Below are positions 6,611 to 16,106 of a stretch of 64,000 nucleotides of DNA, piece after piece (position 1 is the first letter of the stretch; each line of letters starts with the position of its first letter). The stretch is from NCBI GenBank assembly GCA_014584295.1, contig JACTNC010000045.1, positions 1 to 64,000 of the forward strand. The letters run 5' to 3'. This DNA comes from Verrucomicrobiota bacterium (GTDB lineage Bacteria > Verrucomicrobiota > Verrucomicrobiia > Opitutales > Opitutaceae). The notes below the pieces were generated by a model. That model was not told where the DNA came from. It ran no database searches and was given only the letters and a program-made list of their open reading frames with translations. A program made the position numbers and the translations under genes.

Positions 6611-9028
6611 TTACGCAGGACTTGCCGTGCATGCTTCGACCACGATGGTGAAGTTCCTCCCTTCCCACCGTCCGTCCCGATCCCAGTGAAACGTGAATTC
6701 AATCACCGCGCCAGCGGGAATCCGTTCCGTCGGCAGATCCGCATGCCAAATCTTCAGGACCGGAATCTCCGTTGTATCCAACGTTTGGGTACTCTTCCAT
6801 CCGTCCGGCGACCAAATGACTGCCGCCTCATCTGTAGTAACAATGCGCAAAACCTTTCCCACGGGCATGCGTCGCAGGGGGTGACGGAAACTCCAGTATT
6901 CATGGCGGCTCCGTACCGGGTTGACCACATAGCGCTGGTAAGCGGGCTCGACACGATCGAAACAGATCCCGTCCCTTGCGCTGCGGACCAGCGACACATA
7001 CTCCGCATGCGACCAACACAGTGGCATCGCGGCACCCGTGGGATGGCCCCGGCTGAATCCCGCCTCCGGAAGGTCGGCATCGTCCCAAAGCTGTTCGCTG
7101 ATCATCCCTCCCGCATTCGCGAAATTCTCCAAGGCGGCGATGAACGGCCCGGGGTCACGTCCTGCGGCCAGTTCATAGTGTCCGCGCTCCCCCGTCAGGA
7201 TCGGCCAGCATCGGCCGACGCCTGCCCCGTCGAATGCGCCGCCATCGTCTTTCTGTCCATAGCCATCGTGGTTGTAGCGTCGCCAACTCGGACCCTGGGG
7301 CAGATTCCTCCTCAGGATGTGATCGATGACCTTGATCGACTCTAGAACGATCGGGTCCCGCGCATCGCGAATGCCCAATCTCACCAACTGCAGGAAATCG
7401 CCCCCAACGATGGCTCTCGCCGGGTGTACTCCTCCTCCATTGGCGATTGAAAGTATGCCGGTGTCCGGATTGGCATGCGGATCGGGAGAATGAAGATCTG
7501 TGGGATTGATCCGGATGTAGTGACGGGAAACTCCTTTGAGAAGTTCGCCTTGGTTCGTCACGGTCCAATCCTCGAGGTGCGAAGCCATCCAGTCGGCGTA
7601 TTCGAGAAGGAAGGAAGAAGCAGCTGGCTGTTGACGCTGAACAGCCAGATCGGCGGCACAAACCAGGCCGGCGATCACCGCCGCAAGGGTTGAGGGCGAA
7701 TAGCCGGAGCTTTCCTCCCACCGATCCTGTCCCGTCACGGGTCCGTGCCTAATCAGAAAGGAGGCTGCACGAAAGACCATGAAGCCCGGATCAAACCGAC
7801 CCAGCGCAACACCTTCGCGCTGCAAACGCCACGTCAGCAGGATCGGGGCTGCCACTTCGTCGAGTTGAACCCCACACCAATACGGCTCCCCATCGATCCA
7901 GCTATTCTGCGGAAATCTGCCATCGGGAAACTGGATGGCGGCCAGCCAGACCAGCGCCCGGACCGGCGTACCTGTCTGCCCGGTTGCGAGCAGGGCCGTT
8001 GCACTCTGCACAAGGTCGCGAGTCCAGACCAGGTGATAGCCGCCGAGATCCTTGTCATCCTTGCTCTCACCCCAAGGAATGCTCATCGAAGCCACCAGAG
8101 CTCCTTGAAAAGTCTTGTCCTCGTGGGCAAGCAAGAGGCAGCGACTCATTCGGTAGAGATGCCCGCCATCGAAGGTGTGCGATGCAAAGTCGTGCTGATC
8201 ATCAACCATCGCCCGCTGCCACTGGCGCACATAGGCCTTGCGATGCATTTCGAAGGGCTCTGCGAGCGATTGCATCAGTTTCGCGACGGTGCTCTGGGAG
8301 CTTCCCCCAAGAGCGATCGCGATCGAAAACTCGCCGGTGTCCTGGAGATCGATTTCCCCCATGAGAGCGATGTTGCCTCCCCGGGCCGTTGCGAAACGCC
8401 AGTCCATGCGGAAATTGTCCATGAGATCCTGCCAGCCATCGCTGGCCCCCACGTAGCCGACGGAGCGCTGCACAAAGCCGCTGCTGCACCCCATGACAAG
8501 ATGCAATTGCCCACGGTTCGCGTGCAGCAGCCGGTTTCCCCCTGTTTCGGAGCACCAGCCGGAGTTGTCCGCCCCCTGCCTGCCCATGTGTGGCGCAAGC
8601 AGCGCATAGAGCCGCAATTTTCCATCCAGCGAGGGATCAAGAATCTCAATCCTTGTGTGAACAAGGACGACGGACCTGTGGGGATCCGTCAGGATGTGCT
8701 TGATCAACCGGTAGCGTCCATTGCGCTCGGTGTTTGTCAGCCGATAGAACGGACAGGCCCTTTCCGGAAGTTCGATCTCGTGGACCAGATCACGCTTCTC
8801 CTCATGACAAAAAGTCTCCCCATCACTGATCAGGAATTGAAAGTCCCGGGTATTCGGCTGATCGACCGTCGGATAATAGATCTCGTTGATGATTCCATGG
8901 CTCAGCGTGAACCACACCCGGCAACCGGTATGATAGGCCGTGCCAAGCCCCTCCTTGGCACTGGAGGACCACCTGGGGGTGATGCCGGGGGCTCCGAAGG
9001 CTTCCACGGATGAACTCGCGCCGCTCAT
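6611..9028 (-). CDS. Glucoamylase-type glycoside hydrolase, GH15 family
   Basis: Bacterial GH15 enzymes release glucose or related sugars from the non-reducing ends of alpha-glucans. The 805-residue protein has an N-terminal beta-sandwich (about residues 20-270, with HTGCRVWFTLSHGIINEIYYP), an (alpha/alpha)6 barrel (about 290-690) and a short beta-rich tail with FTFHWDRDGRWEGRNFTI. The general acid is likely E438 or E439 (DRWEESSGYSPST) and the general base E645 (ISEQLWDD). The substrate-site W-T-R-D motif (YHLVWTRDL) is present. No signal peptide is visible, so it may act in the cytoplasm on glycogen or imported maltodextrin. It stands alone. The exact substrate (starch, dextran, trehalose-like) is not certain. 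Confidence 0.88.
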   Translation of the reverse strand: MSGASSSVEAFGAPGITPRWSSSAKEGLGTAYHTGCRVWFTLSHGIINEIYYPTVDQPNTRDFQFLISDGETFCHEEKRDLVHEIELPERACPFYRLTNTERNGRYRLIKHILTDPHRSVVLVHTRIEILDPSLDGKLRLYALLAPHMGRQGADNSGWCSETGGNRLLHANRGQLHLVMGCSSGFVQRSVGYVGASDGWQDLMDNFRMDWRFATARGGNIALMGEIDLQDTGEFSIAIALGGSSQSTVAKLMQSLAEPFEMHRKAYVRQWQRAMVDDQHDFASHTFDGGHLYRMSRCLLLAHEDKTFQGALVASMSIPWGESKDDKDLGGYHLVWTRDLVQSATALLATGQTGTPVRALVWLAAIQFPDGRFPQNSWIDGEPYWCGVQLDEVAAPILLTWRLQREGVALGRFDPGFMVFRAASFLIRHGPVTGQDRWEESSGYSPSTLAAVIAGLVCAADLAVQRQQPAASSFLLEYADWMASHLEDWTVTNQGELLKGVSRHYIRINPTDLHSPDPHANPDTGILSIANGGGVHPARAIVGGDFLQLVRLGIRDARDPIVLESIKVIDHILRRNLPQGPSWRRYNHDGYGQKDDGGAFDGAGVGRCWPILTGERGHYELAAGRDPGPFIAALENFANAGGMISEQLWDDADLPEAGFSRGHPTGAAMPLCWSHAEYVSLVRSARDGICFDRVEPAYQRYVVNPVRSRHEYWSFRHPLRRMPVGKVLRIVTTDEAAVIWSPDGWKSTQTLDTTEIPVLKIWHADLPTERIPAGAVIEFTFHWDRDGRWEGRNFTIVVEACTASPA

Positions 9029-9297
9029 GCGGGATTAGGGTTGGCCCATTTGGCATAGACGCAAGGTTTCGTATTTCGATCGCGAATGCGCCGGACCCGA
9101 GAGGGACATGCTCGCAAGTGCGATGCCGGTCACCAAGCGTGCCCCGCTGCCCTTAGCAGGTCACCCGCGCGTGCAGGACCGGTCGATTCCGCCCCGCTGT
9201 TGGGAGAGGATCCAGGCAATCGCCCCGCTACAAGTGCCATGCCATTCCCGTCGGCCCACAAGACAACAAACCCCAAACCACGCGCAGAGGTCGCAGG

Positions 9298-10134
9298 CTA
9301 CCGGCCGGTGTCCCCGGGTTTCGCGCTTCCAAAACTGGACAAGGGAAGTATCAGGTTGGTTCCGCTACTGCCACCGCCCGCGCCACCAATGACAAGCGGG
9401 GAGCGACCGTCCCATTTCTCGACGATCTGCAATTCGATCAGGCCGGGCGTTTCCTTTAGCGCGAGTCCGCGGATGCGGATCGCATCGGCCTCGCCCTGCG
9501 CCTTGATCTTCGCGGTCTCCGCTTCGATCTGTGCCTTTTGCTGGGTGTACCGGGATTTTGCGGCCTCCTGCTCCTGCACCATCTTCGCTTCAATCGCCTG
9601 CTCAAGCTCCTTGGAAAGCGTGATGTTCTCAATCACGAGGTCTTCAACATACAGCAGGTTCCCGATTTTCTCCCGAGCGGCCTGGAGCGACTTCGTTTTC
9701 ACGTCCTCACGCTGGCGCACAATCTGCTCGGCGCTTTGCAACGCGGTCACCTCCTTTACTGCCTCCTGCACGCGGGGTGCCACCAGGCTCTCAAAGGGAT
9801 CTCCAGCGTAGTCCTTGTATATCTTGACCACCACCGCTTCCGGGATCCGGTAAAGCACGCGCAACGTCACATTCACCTGCTGCAGGTCCGACGAATAGCA
9901 TTCGGACTCCAAGGATTGGGTTTGTTGCTTCACCATGACCCGCTCCAGACGCGAAACAAACGGCACCTTGGTTCCAAATCCCTCGGGACGCGGCTGCTCG
10001 GAAACCTTCCCTAGCGTAATCAACACACCGCGTTCACCGGGCTCAACGACATAGGTGAACTGCGACAAGGCAAGAAACACCACCACAATGAGGATACCGA
10101 TGCCAACGAGTCTTCCAGGGTTCATATCGCCCAA
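9298..10134 (-). CDS. Prohibitin / HflC-like SPFH-domain membrane protein
   Basis: SPFH proteins form ring-like scaffolds in the inner membrane and often influence membrane proteases. The 278-residue protein has one N-terminal membrane anchor (residues about 9-28) and then the SPFH domain, starting TYVVEPGERGVLITLGKV. It ends in a long Glu/Ala/Lys coiled coil (about residues 165-225, with KSRYTQQKAQIEAETAKIKAQGEA). The C-terminal tail contains a glycine-rich segment before the end. There is no HflK-like partner or FtsH gene beside it, so it is closer to the solo prohibitin type. ATG 10134 is used; 10125 is an alternative. Confidence 0.85.
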   Translation of the reverse strand: MGDMNPGRLVGIGILIVVVFLALSQFTYVVEPGERGVLITLGKVSEQPRPEGFGTKVPFVSRLERVMVKQQTQSLESECYSSDLQQVNVTLRVLYRIPEAVVVKIYKDYAGDPFESLVAPRVQEAVKEVTALQSAEQIVRQREDVKTKSLQAAREKIGNLLYVEDLVIENITLSKELEQAIEAKMVQEQEAAKSRYTQQKAQIEAETAKIKAQGEADAIRIRGLALKETPGLIELQIVEKWDGRSPLVIGGAGGGSSGTNLILPLSSFGSAKPGDTGR

Positions 10135-10316
10135 AGCAAGCCGCCAGATCCTCCGGCATCAAGCTTCTCCGCTTGGAAAAACCCGGGAGACTTTCCAACC
10201 GCGTCCCGCGGATGCCAGCCTAACACTGTCGCGCTGGGAAGCATGATGGAATTGCCCCATTTCAGGCACCCTGCCTGCTTGCAAGCGCGACCTGGCGACG
10301 TTCACCAGAGACGCAC

Positions 10317-11561
10317 ATGGAAACGTCGGCCGCCAACCCTTCGCTTGAACTCGCCGAGGTTCAGGGACTCTACGGACCCTTTTGTTTCCCGGAAAGACTG
10401 CTTCAGAGGATTTGGATGCGCCGGGAATTCGTCACCACCCCGGCCAGAACGGAATGCGGCCTGCACGTCCAAGTGCTTCATCCGGGCAGATGGAACCAAC
10501 TCGGCGGACCCGATTTCAAGAATGCACGGTTGCTCCTCAATGGCATTGAGGTGACGGGGGACGTCGAGCTGCATCTGCATGCCGCGGACTGGAAACGCCA
10601 TGAGCATGATCGGGATCATGCCTACGATCAGGTGATTCTGCACGCCGCACTCTGGAGTTCCCCCGAGGCAAGGACCGAGCGATCGGATGGGCGCATGGTT
10701 CCGCTCCTGATCCTGCTGCCCTTGCTGCTGTATTCATTGGAAGACTACGCAGCGGATGCAGCCGTTGAGACTCTGGCCAATCGGGCGGTCACCCGTGCAA
10801 CCGAGGAACTGCTCAGCTATCCGATGACAAAGCGTCTGGATGTAATTCACCGTCACGCAACGGCGCGATGGGATCAGAAAGTGCGATTCCTCCGCGTCCG
10901 CGCCGAGCACCTGGGATGGACGGAGGCCTGTCACCAGACCGCGCTCGAAATCCTTGGCTACCGATTCAACCGGGCTCCGATGCTGCGCATTGCCCAGCGA
11001 TGGCCTCTGGAGGCCTGGCAGCATGAACCCAGCCCAGCCGATGAGGCTTTCAGCAGCGAAACCGGGCGTTGGAGCCTGCAAGGGGTGCGCCCGGCCAATC
11101 ACCCGAAAACCCGGCTCTGCCAGTACGCGCAATGGGTGCAGACCGCTCCCGTGTGGCCTGAATTGTGCAGTCGCACGGAGGCTCTGCATCACTTCCCGCT
11201 TCTGCTTGCAAGTGATCTCCATGACATGCCTGCAAGAACTTCGCGGGAGTTCAGAACCAACGCCGATCTGGTCGATTTGCGCGCACACATGGCCGACGCC
11301 TGGTGCGGGCGAGCTCTTGTGGGGCCACGCCTGGACACGCTGATCTGCAATCTTCTGCTGCCTGCCTTGTCTATCCGAGCCAATGCCCATGGCACACCTC
11401 GATTCTGGTATCACTGGTACGCGGGTGACCTGCCACCGATACTGCGACAGTCCCTTCGCGATCTCGACGTCCTCTCCCATGTCCAGCCGATATGTCACGG
11501 ACTCGCACAGGGCCTGCTTGGCTGGTGGATCGAACACGAAAGAAACCTGATGAAAATGTAA
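10317..11561 (+). CDS. DUF2851 family protein of unknown function
   Basis: 414 residues. The N-terminal part carries the DUF2851 signature: LHVQVLHPGRWNQLGGPDF, NARLLLNGIEVTGDVELHLH and HAYDQVILHA. These acidic and His residues in beta-strands resemble a nuclease or metal-binding core, but no function is established for the family. The C-terminal half is alpha-helical and ends in a segment (GLAQGLLGWWIEHERNLMK) seen in this family. It is divergent from the SPFH gene, followed at 178 bases by the metallo-hydrolase. Such proteins are widespread in Bacteroidota and Verrucomicrobiota. Confidence 0.8.
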   Translation: METSAANPSLELAEVQGLYGPFCFPERLLQRIWMRREFVTTPARTECGLHVQVLHPGRWNQLGGPDFKNARLLLNGIEVTGDVELHLHAADWKRHEHDRDHAYDQVILHAALWSSPEARTERSDGRMVPLLILLPLLLYSLEDYAADAAVETLANRAVTRATEELLSYPMTKRLDVIHRHATARWDQKVRFLRVRAEHLGWTEACHQTALEILGYRFNRAPMLRIAQRWPLEAWQHEPSPADEAFSSETGRWSLQGVRPANHPKTRLCQYAQWVQTAPVWPELCSRTEALHHFPLLLASDLHDMPARTSREFRTNADLVDLRAHMADAWCGRALVGPRLDTLICNLLLPALSIRANAHGTPRFWYHWYAGDLPPILRQSLRDLDVLSHVQPICHGLAQGLLGWWIEHERNLMKM

Positions 11562-11738
11562 CTCCTTTCGGTTTCATTCGACAGCCGACAGGGATCACTC
11601 CCCGTCCGGTCGCTCCTCGCGAAAGTGTCCTCTGGGATGTCGGCTAGAGAGCGCACGCTTGCACTCTCCGTATCATCGCCTATTCGTGACTGTTCTCCCC
11701 GCAAGGTTGCGGGAAGCAACCCTCCAGTTCGTCTCAAC

Positions 11739-12620
11739 ATGGCAAAAATACCACTCGAGGATAGTTTCGCCGACGTCATCAACAAGGCCCAGCGGGGACT
11801 CAAGGTTTCCGACGAGGACCTTGCGGCGCGCGCGGATGTCTCGAAGGCCGATCTCGCCGCAGTCAAGGGTGGCAAACCTATCATTGCCGTGATCCGGCGT
11901 GTCGCCCGGCATCTCCGGCTGGCACCCAATCCATTGGAGTCGCTCGCACGAAAGGAATGGTATCCCGAACAGCCGGTCTTTCCCCGGGGCTTTGCCATGT
12001 TCAACACCGCCTACGAGGACATGACCGTAAACAGCTACCTGGTGTGGGACCCAAAATCGAAGGTGGCCGCGGTGTTCGACACCGGAGCCTCCGCGCAGGG
12101 TTTGCTGGACCTGGTCGATGCCGAAAAACTCAAGGTCCACTACATCTTCATCACCCACGCCCACGAGGACCATATCGCCGACCTCGATACCCTTGCGAAG
12201 CGGACAAAGGCGGAGGTCTGGTCGCACGAACTCGAGCCACTGTCCCGTCCCAATGCACGTACCTTCAAGGAAGGTGCCTATTTCCATCTCGGCGATATCG
12301 CAATCAAGACCTTGCTCACAAGCGGGCACTCCCCGGGGATGACCACCTTCTACATCACAGGCTTGAGTTGGCCGCTCGCCATTGTCGGGGATGCGGTCTT
12401 CGCCAGTTCGATGGGAGGCAGTCAGACCGCGTTTGAGGAGCAATACCGGCTGAATGTTGAAAAGATCTTTACGCTGCCACGCGACACCGTGATCGCCCCT
12501 GGACACGGTCCGCTCACGACGGTGGCCCAGGAAAAACACCACAACCCCTTTTACGCTTCGCGAACAGAGAAATCCAACCTCGCGGACATTAAACAAAAGA
12601 ACGATCCATCACATGTCTGA
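11739..12620 (+). CDS. Metallo-beta-lactamase-fold hydrolase with an N-terminal helix-turn-helix
   Basis: 293 residues when started at MAKIPLED. The longer frame from 11625 gives a low-complexity, untypical start. Residues about 14-60 look like an XRE/HTH-type DNA-binding segment (GLKVSDEDLAARADVSKADL). The rest is a glyoxalase II-like MBL domain with the zinc motif THAHEDHIADL (H140, H142, D144, H145), SGHSPGMTTF (third His site), GDAVFASSMGG and APGHGP. It overlaps the following oxidoreductase gene by 8 bases and is probably co-transcribed with it. Thiolester hydrolysis is the likely chemistry. Whether the HTH-like part binds DNA or is a folding cap is unknown. Confidence 0.78.
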   Translation: MAKIPLEDSFADVINKAQRGLKVSDEDLAARADVSKADLAAVKGGKPIIAVIRRVARHLRLAPNPLESLARKEWYPEQPVFPRGFAMFNTAYEDMTVNSYLVWDPKSKVAAVFDTGASAQGLLDLVDAEKLKVHYIFITHAHEDHIADLDTLAKRTKAEVWSHELEPLSRPNARTFKEGAYFHLGDIAIKTLLTSGHSPGMTTFYITGLSWPLAIVGDAVFASSMGGSQTAFEEQYRLNVEKIFTLPRDTVIAPGHGPLTTVAQEKHHNPFYASRTEKSNLADIKQKNDPSHV

Positions 12621-13497
12621 AAGAATTGCCTTCGTCGGTGTCGGCCGCATGGGCGCCAACATGGCGCGCCGTCTTCATGATACAGGATATGCCGTGACTG
12701 CTGTTCACGATGTGCATGCGCCCGCCGCAGCCGCGCTTGCCGGTGAACTCAAGACCCTCCACGCCCCAAACCTTGCAGCGGTCACCGCAGCCGCTGACGT
12801 CATCATCACCGTCGTTACCGACGACGCGGCCCAATTGGGCATCTATGCCGAAAAGGGCGACTCCCTCCTCGTCGGGGCGAAGGGCAAGGTCTTCATCAAT
12901 TGCGCAACGCTTTCCCCCAGTACCCACCTTGAAACCGAGCGGCGCGCCAAAGCCGTGGGCGCATCAACTCTCGAGGGCTGCATGGCATCCTCAATACCCC
13001 AAGCCCGTGCAGGCACACTCTATCTGATGTGCGGAGGGGATCGTGCCGTGTTCGACCGCGTGAAGCCCATCCTTGAAAAACTGAGCCAATCACCGCGCTA
13101 CATCGGCCGGACCGGACAGGCCGCCCAGGTCAAGGCTCTCGTCAATATGGTCATGAACATCAACACGGCCGCGCTCGCCGAAGGTCTCGGGCTCGGCGCC
13201 GCGCTCGGCCTTGATCTCGACATGCTCCGCGAGGTTTTTGCCCAGACCGGGGCCAATTCCCAGGTGCTCAAGACCGATGGCGAGGACATGCAGAATCGCT
13301 CGCACGACTGCTACTTCTCCGCAGCACATGCCGCCAAGGACTCCACCATCGCCTGGAAGATGGGAGTGGAGGCCGGCCTCAACATGCCCCTGGCTGCGGC
13401 CACGAAACTCCAGTTTGACCGGATGGTTGCACTGGGAATCGGGGAACTCGACAAGAGTGGGATCGCCGAACTGACCTTCAAGGGTCGCAAGGCCTGA
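12613..13497 (+). CDS. Beta-hydroxyacid dehydrogenase (3-hydroxyisobutyrate / tartronate semialdehyde reductase family)
   Basis: NAD(P)-dependent enzyme, 294 residues, normal length. The Rossmann motif is IAFVGVGRMGANMARRL at the N-terminus. The substrate loop is TLEGCMASSIPQARAGTLYLM, and the catalytic lysine segment is GQAAQVKALVNMVMNIN near residue 175. The C-terminal helical domain has KDSTIAWKMGVEAGLNMPL. The exact substrate (hydroxyisobutyrate, tartronate semialdehyde, succinic semialdehyde) cannot be fixed. It overlaps the MBL hydrolase gene by 8 bases, suggesting a two-gene operon for detoxifying or recycling small aldehydes or thioesters. An intrinsic terminator follows. Confidence 0.85.
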   Translation: MSERIAFVGVGRMGANMARRLHDTGYAVTAVHDVHAPAAAALAGELKTLHAPNLAAVTAAADVIITVVTDDAAQLGIYAEKGDSLLVGAKGKVFINCATLSPSTHLETERRAKAVGASTLEGCMASSIPQARAGTLYLMCGGDRAVFDRVKPILEKLSQSPRYIGRTGQAAQVKALVNMVMNINTAALAEGLGLGAALGLDLDMLREVFAQTGANSQVLKTDGEDMQNRSHDCYFSAAHAAKDSTIAWKMGVEAGLNMPLAAATKLQFDRMVALGIGELDKSGIAELTFKGRKA

Positions 13498-13529
13498 CCG
13501 CTCTCTCCGATTCCTTCCGTTCCCTGCTC

Positions 13530-13561
13530 AAACCGCCGCCTATAGCGGCGGTTTCTTATTT
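13530..13561. terminator. Bidirectional intrinsic terminator
   Basis: AAACCGCCGC-CTATA-GCGGCGGTTT is a perfect 10-bp stem followed by CTTATTTT. The A-run on the other side lets it work for both the oxidoreductase gene (+) and the rluA-like gene (-), which converge here. Confidence 0.85.
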
Positions 13562-14341
13562 TCTCCTCGTCCGACCTGCCAGTCGCCACGCCTCCTCGAA
13601 AGCCTCTGGCAATTCAGCATGTGCCGAGAAACGCCAGATCCTGCCCCCCCATTCGTAGTCGAATGATGTTTCTGACGAGTGCAGAAAAAGGCGTTCTAGG
13701 CCCGTGCGCCTTGTGAACTCGCGGTTCAACGCAAAATCGCCATAGGTGGCATCCCCGACGATCGGCAGGTGACGCTGAGCGCATTGAACGCGCAGTTGGT
13801 GACTTCTTCCCGTGCGCGGCTCGAGTTGGATGAGAGCCAAAGGCGGCTTTCCCGGGTGCACACTCATGACCTGAATCTTCGCTTCGGACGCCATGTTGCC
13901 CGCCGCTTGCGTTCGGATGTGTCCTCCCTGTTTTCTCACAGATAAACGGTCGCGCCATACCTGCACCGCAGGCGCGGGTGATCCAAAGACCAGGGCATGA
14001 TAACGCTTCAGAATGCGTCTGCGTTTGAACTGGTCTCGGATATCACGCGCCAGGGTCTCGCTCGCAGCGGCCAGAATCACTCCTGATGTTCCTGAATCCA
14101 GGCGATTCAACAAGTGCAGCCGCTGCTCACCCGGGGCGCCGATGATCCCTGTGTAGTACTCCCCGTCCAGCACATACGCCGCTGTCAGTATCGAACGCAC
14201 GCGGTCCCCCTGCGTGTTCGGATGCGAAAGCACCCCCTCAGGCTTGGAGAACGCGACCACCCCATTTTTGTCGTGAGCTATAACCTTGACTCCGGGGCCA
14301 AGCGGAAGGTTTTCCAACCAGGCTGGGTTCTGGCCGCTCAC
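13556..14341 (-). CDS. RluA-family pseudouridine synthase
   Basis: Converts uridine to pseudouridine in rRNA or tRNA. The 261-residue protein carries the RluA catalytic motif LLNRLDSGTSGVIL (catalytic Asp) around residue 85, followed by YHALVFG and LEPRTGRSHQLRVQCAQRHLPIVGDATYG. It has no S4 domain, so it resembles the shorter RluC/D-like or YhcT-type enzymes. The usual His of H-R-L-D is Asn here. The GTG start lies just after the stop of the tonB-like gene, making it the last gene of the exb operon. The substrate position in RNA is unknown. Confidence 0.85.
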   Translation of the reverse strand: MSGQNPAWLENLPLGPGVKVIAHDKNGVVAFSKPEGVLSHPNTQGDRVRSILTAAYVLDGEYYTGIIGAPGEQRLHLLNRLDSGTSGVILAAASETLARDIRDQFKRRRILKRYHALVFGSPAPAVQVWRDRLSVRKQGGHIRTQAAGNMASEAKIQVMSVHPGKPPLALIQLEPRTGRSHQLRVQCAQRHLPIVGDATYGDFALNREFTRRTGLERLFLHSSETSFDYEWGGRIWRFSAHAELPEAFEEAWRLAGRTRRK

Positions 14342-14343
14342 GA

Positions 14344-15501
14344 TCAGTTGTAGTAAAACGTGAAGGTCATCTCCTGCTCGTGACCCAGCACCGCGATCAT
14401 TTCGTCACTCCATTCACCGTAGGGAGAACGCGCAGTGATCGCGCTCACGCAGAGTCGCTTCGGATGCTGGGGGCCAGGACTGTCGTCCGCCGTGATATCC
14501 GTGACCGCACCCTTGTCATTGAGACGGAACGTAACGGCCACAACCGTGCCCGGTGAAGGTGTCGCGCCGGTCTCCCTCAGCAGGCGCTCCCACTGGATCT
14601 GCACCGTTTCAATCAGGCGCTGGAGATACGCTCCGTATTCGCTCCATTTGGCATTGTAGGCGACCGGGCCAATATTCTTTGTGCCTACCGGATTGTTCGC
14701 AAGAAATGCGGGTCGCACCTGCTTCTCGGGAATTCGCTCCCGTTGCATTGGGCGACGGGGATCAATGCGCACGACCTGACCGGTCGCCGTGACGATTTCA
14801 CGCACTTCCGGCGAATCTCCTTCTGAGGTATCTTCGGCTCTCTTCGCATTTGGCGGCGGCAGCTTTGCAATATTGCTGCCAATGCTGTCCTGGGCCTCGC
14901 CTTCGATCTTCTCGAATCCCGCCAGAGGGGAACGCGCCTGTTTCGCGGCCTCCTGGGCGAGGGCTTCCGCGGCAGCCTGCTCCGCACGTTCCTCCTCGGG
15001 AGTCTGTGGCGAAGGGGGAGAAGGAAGTTGAACGGGTTCCGGTTGTGCAAGGCGTCCTGTAACGATCGCCGTGGAATCCGTCACCTTCTTGTCTTCACTC
15101 TTCGGAGCCTCGCTCTTGTCGTCATTTTCGGACGGCTTTTCCTGGGCGACCTGCTGGTTCTGCGCGCCGAAATTCTCCGTTTGATCCGGAGGATTGTCGG
15201 GAGCGTCGGGGTTGATTTCGACGAATTTGAAAGGCTTGGGCGGCGGAGTGGGTACCGGCGCCTCTTCCGGAGCCAGATCGACGTTGAATGTCTTTTCTTG
15301 GGGAACGCGATCTAGCAGGCCGGCACGCGGATCCGGTTTGAAGACGCGCGGCACAGCCACAAAGAGCAGGAGATGCACGAGCAGCGTTGCCAGGACACTC
15401 ACCTGAACCGTCCGACGGGAACTGTCCGTCTTCCAGATCGCGGGCTGCCCAACACGCCGTTTCGGGCGTTTCACGGAGGGCGGTTCAGCCAGGAAGTTCA
15501 T
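14344..15501 (-). CDS. TonB/TolA-like energy-transducing periplasmic protein
   Basis: 385 residues. A basic cytoplasmic start is followed by one membrane helix (about residues 31-53, VQVSVLATLLVHLLLFVAVP). A long proline-, glutamate- and alanine-rich periplasmic spacer follows (about 60-210), and then a compact C-terminal domain (about 290-385, with GAYLQRLIETVQIQWERLL and VAVTFRLNDKGAVTDI). This is the architecture of TonB and TolA, which carry the ExbB/ExbD or TolQ/TolR proton force to the outer membrane. exbB and exbD lie upstream in the same operon, though SDR and maf genes intervene. Whether it is functionally TonB or TolA is not decided by sequence. Confidence 0.75.
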   Translation of the reverse strand: MNFLAEPPSVKRPKRRVGQPAIWKTDSSRRTVQVSVLATLLVHLLLFVAVPRVFKPDPRAGLLDRVPQEKTFNVDLAPEEAPVPTPPPKPFKFVEINPDAPDNPPDQTENFGAQNQQVAQEKPSENDDKSEAPKSEDKKVTDSTAIVTGRLAQPEPVQLPSPPSPQTPEEERAEQAAAEALAQEAAKQARSPLAGFEKIEGEAQDSIGSNIAKLPPPNAKRAEDTSEGDSPEVREIVTATGQVVRIDPRRPMQRERIPEKQVRPAFLANNPVGTKNIGPVAYNAKWSEYGAYLQRLIETVQIQWERLLRETGATPSPGTVVAVTFRLNDKGAVTDITADDSPGPQHPKRLCVSAITARSPYGEWSDEMIAVLGHEQEMTFTFYYN

Positions 15502-15516
15502 CGTCGTCAGGAAAAG

Positions 15517-16098
15517 CTAACCCAGGAGACCGGCCTGGGTCAAAAATTGTTTCACGAGCGATAGCGGCAGACCCACGATCGTGCTCAGTTCTCCGGTATA
15601 GCTGGACACCAGCATATCGCCGTGCTCTTGGATCGCATAGGCTCCAGCCTTGTCGAGCACATGAACTCGTCCGAGGTAGGCGTTGATTTCTGCGTCGCTC
15701 AGCGACTTGAACGTCACTTCTGCCACGGCCACATCGTTGAGCCGCAAATTCCTGTTTTCCCGCCTCACGGACACACCCGTGAAAACGCGGTGCGTTCTTC
15801 CCGATAGTCGCCGCAGCATCCGGGCCGCGGATGCCAGGTCTGCAGGCTTGTTGAGCGCCTCATCGTCGAGAGCCACCGTCGTATCCGCCCCCAGCACAAC
15901 GGCATCGGGATTCCGGCTGGCTACCCAGTCGGCCTTCAGCGCCGCATTGTCGGCCACCATCCGACGTGGAGGTGTCCCCCTCTCCTCGTTTTCAACCACC
16001 GATGCAGTCACGACTTCGAAGGCAACACCCAGACTGCTGAGCAGCTCTCTTCGACGCGGAGAAGCGGACGCGAGCAGCAATTTGGGTTTGGGCGCCAC
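15517..16098 (-). CDS. maf: Maf-like nucleotide pyrophosphatase
   Basis: Maf proteins hydrolyse non-canonical or canonical nucleoside triphosphates to monophosphates, mainly dTTP/UTP or m7GTP-type. With the GTG at 16098 the protein has 193 residues and begins PKPKLLLASASPRRRELL, the classical Maf start. The longer frame to 16233 only adds sequence overlapping the upstream SDR gene. Other motifs are DNAALKADWVASRNPDAVVLGADTTV and GAYAIQEHGDMLVSSYTGELSTIVGLPL. It sits between the SDR and tonB-like genes, spaced 8 and 15 bases, so it is probably co-transcribed with both. Confidence 0.88.
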   Translation of the reverse strand: MAPKPKLLLASASPRRRELLSSLGVAFEVVTASVVENEERGTPPRRMVADNAALKADWVASRNPDAVVLGADTTVALDDEALNKPADLASAARMLRRLSGRTHRVFTGVSVRRENRNLRLNDVAVAEVTFKSLSDAEINAYLGRVHVLDKAGAYAIQEHGDMLVSSYTGELSTIVGLPLSLVKQFLTQAGLLG

Positions 16099-16106
16099 GG
16101 CAACGG

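Noticed and set aside
7745-9013. Long plus-strand open frame (422 codons) opposite the GH15 gene
   Set aside because: Antisense shadow of a GC-rich gene: no domain, poor start, and the minus-strand frame has clear GH15 motifs.
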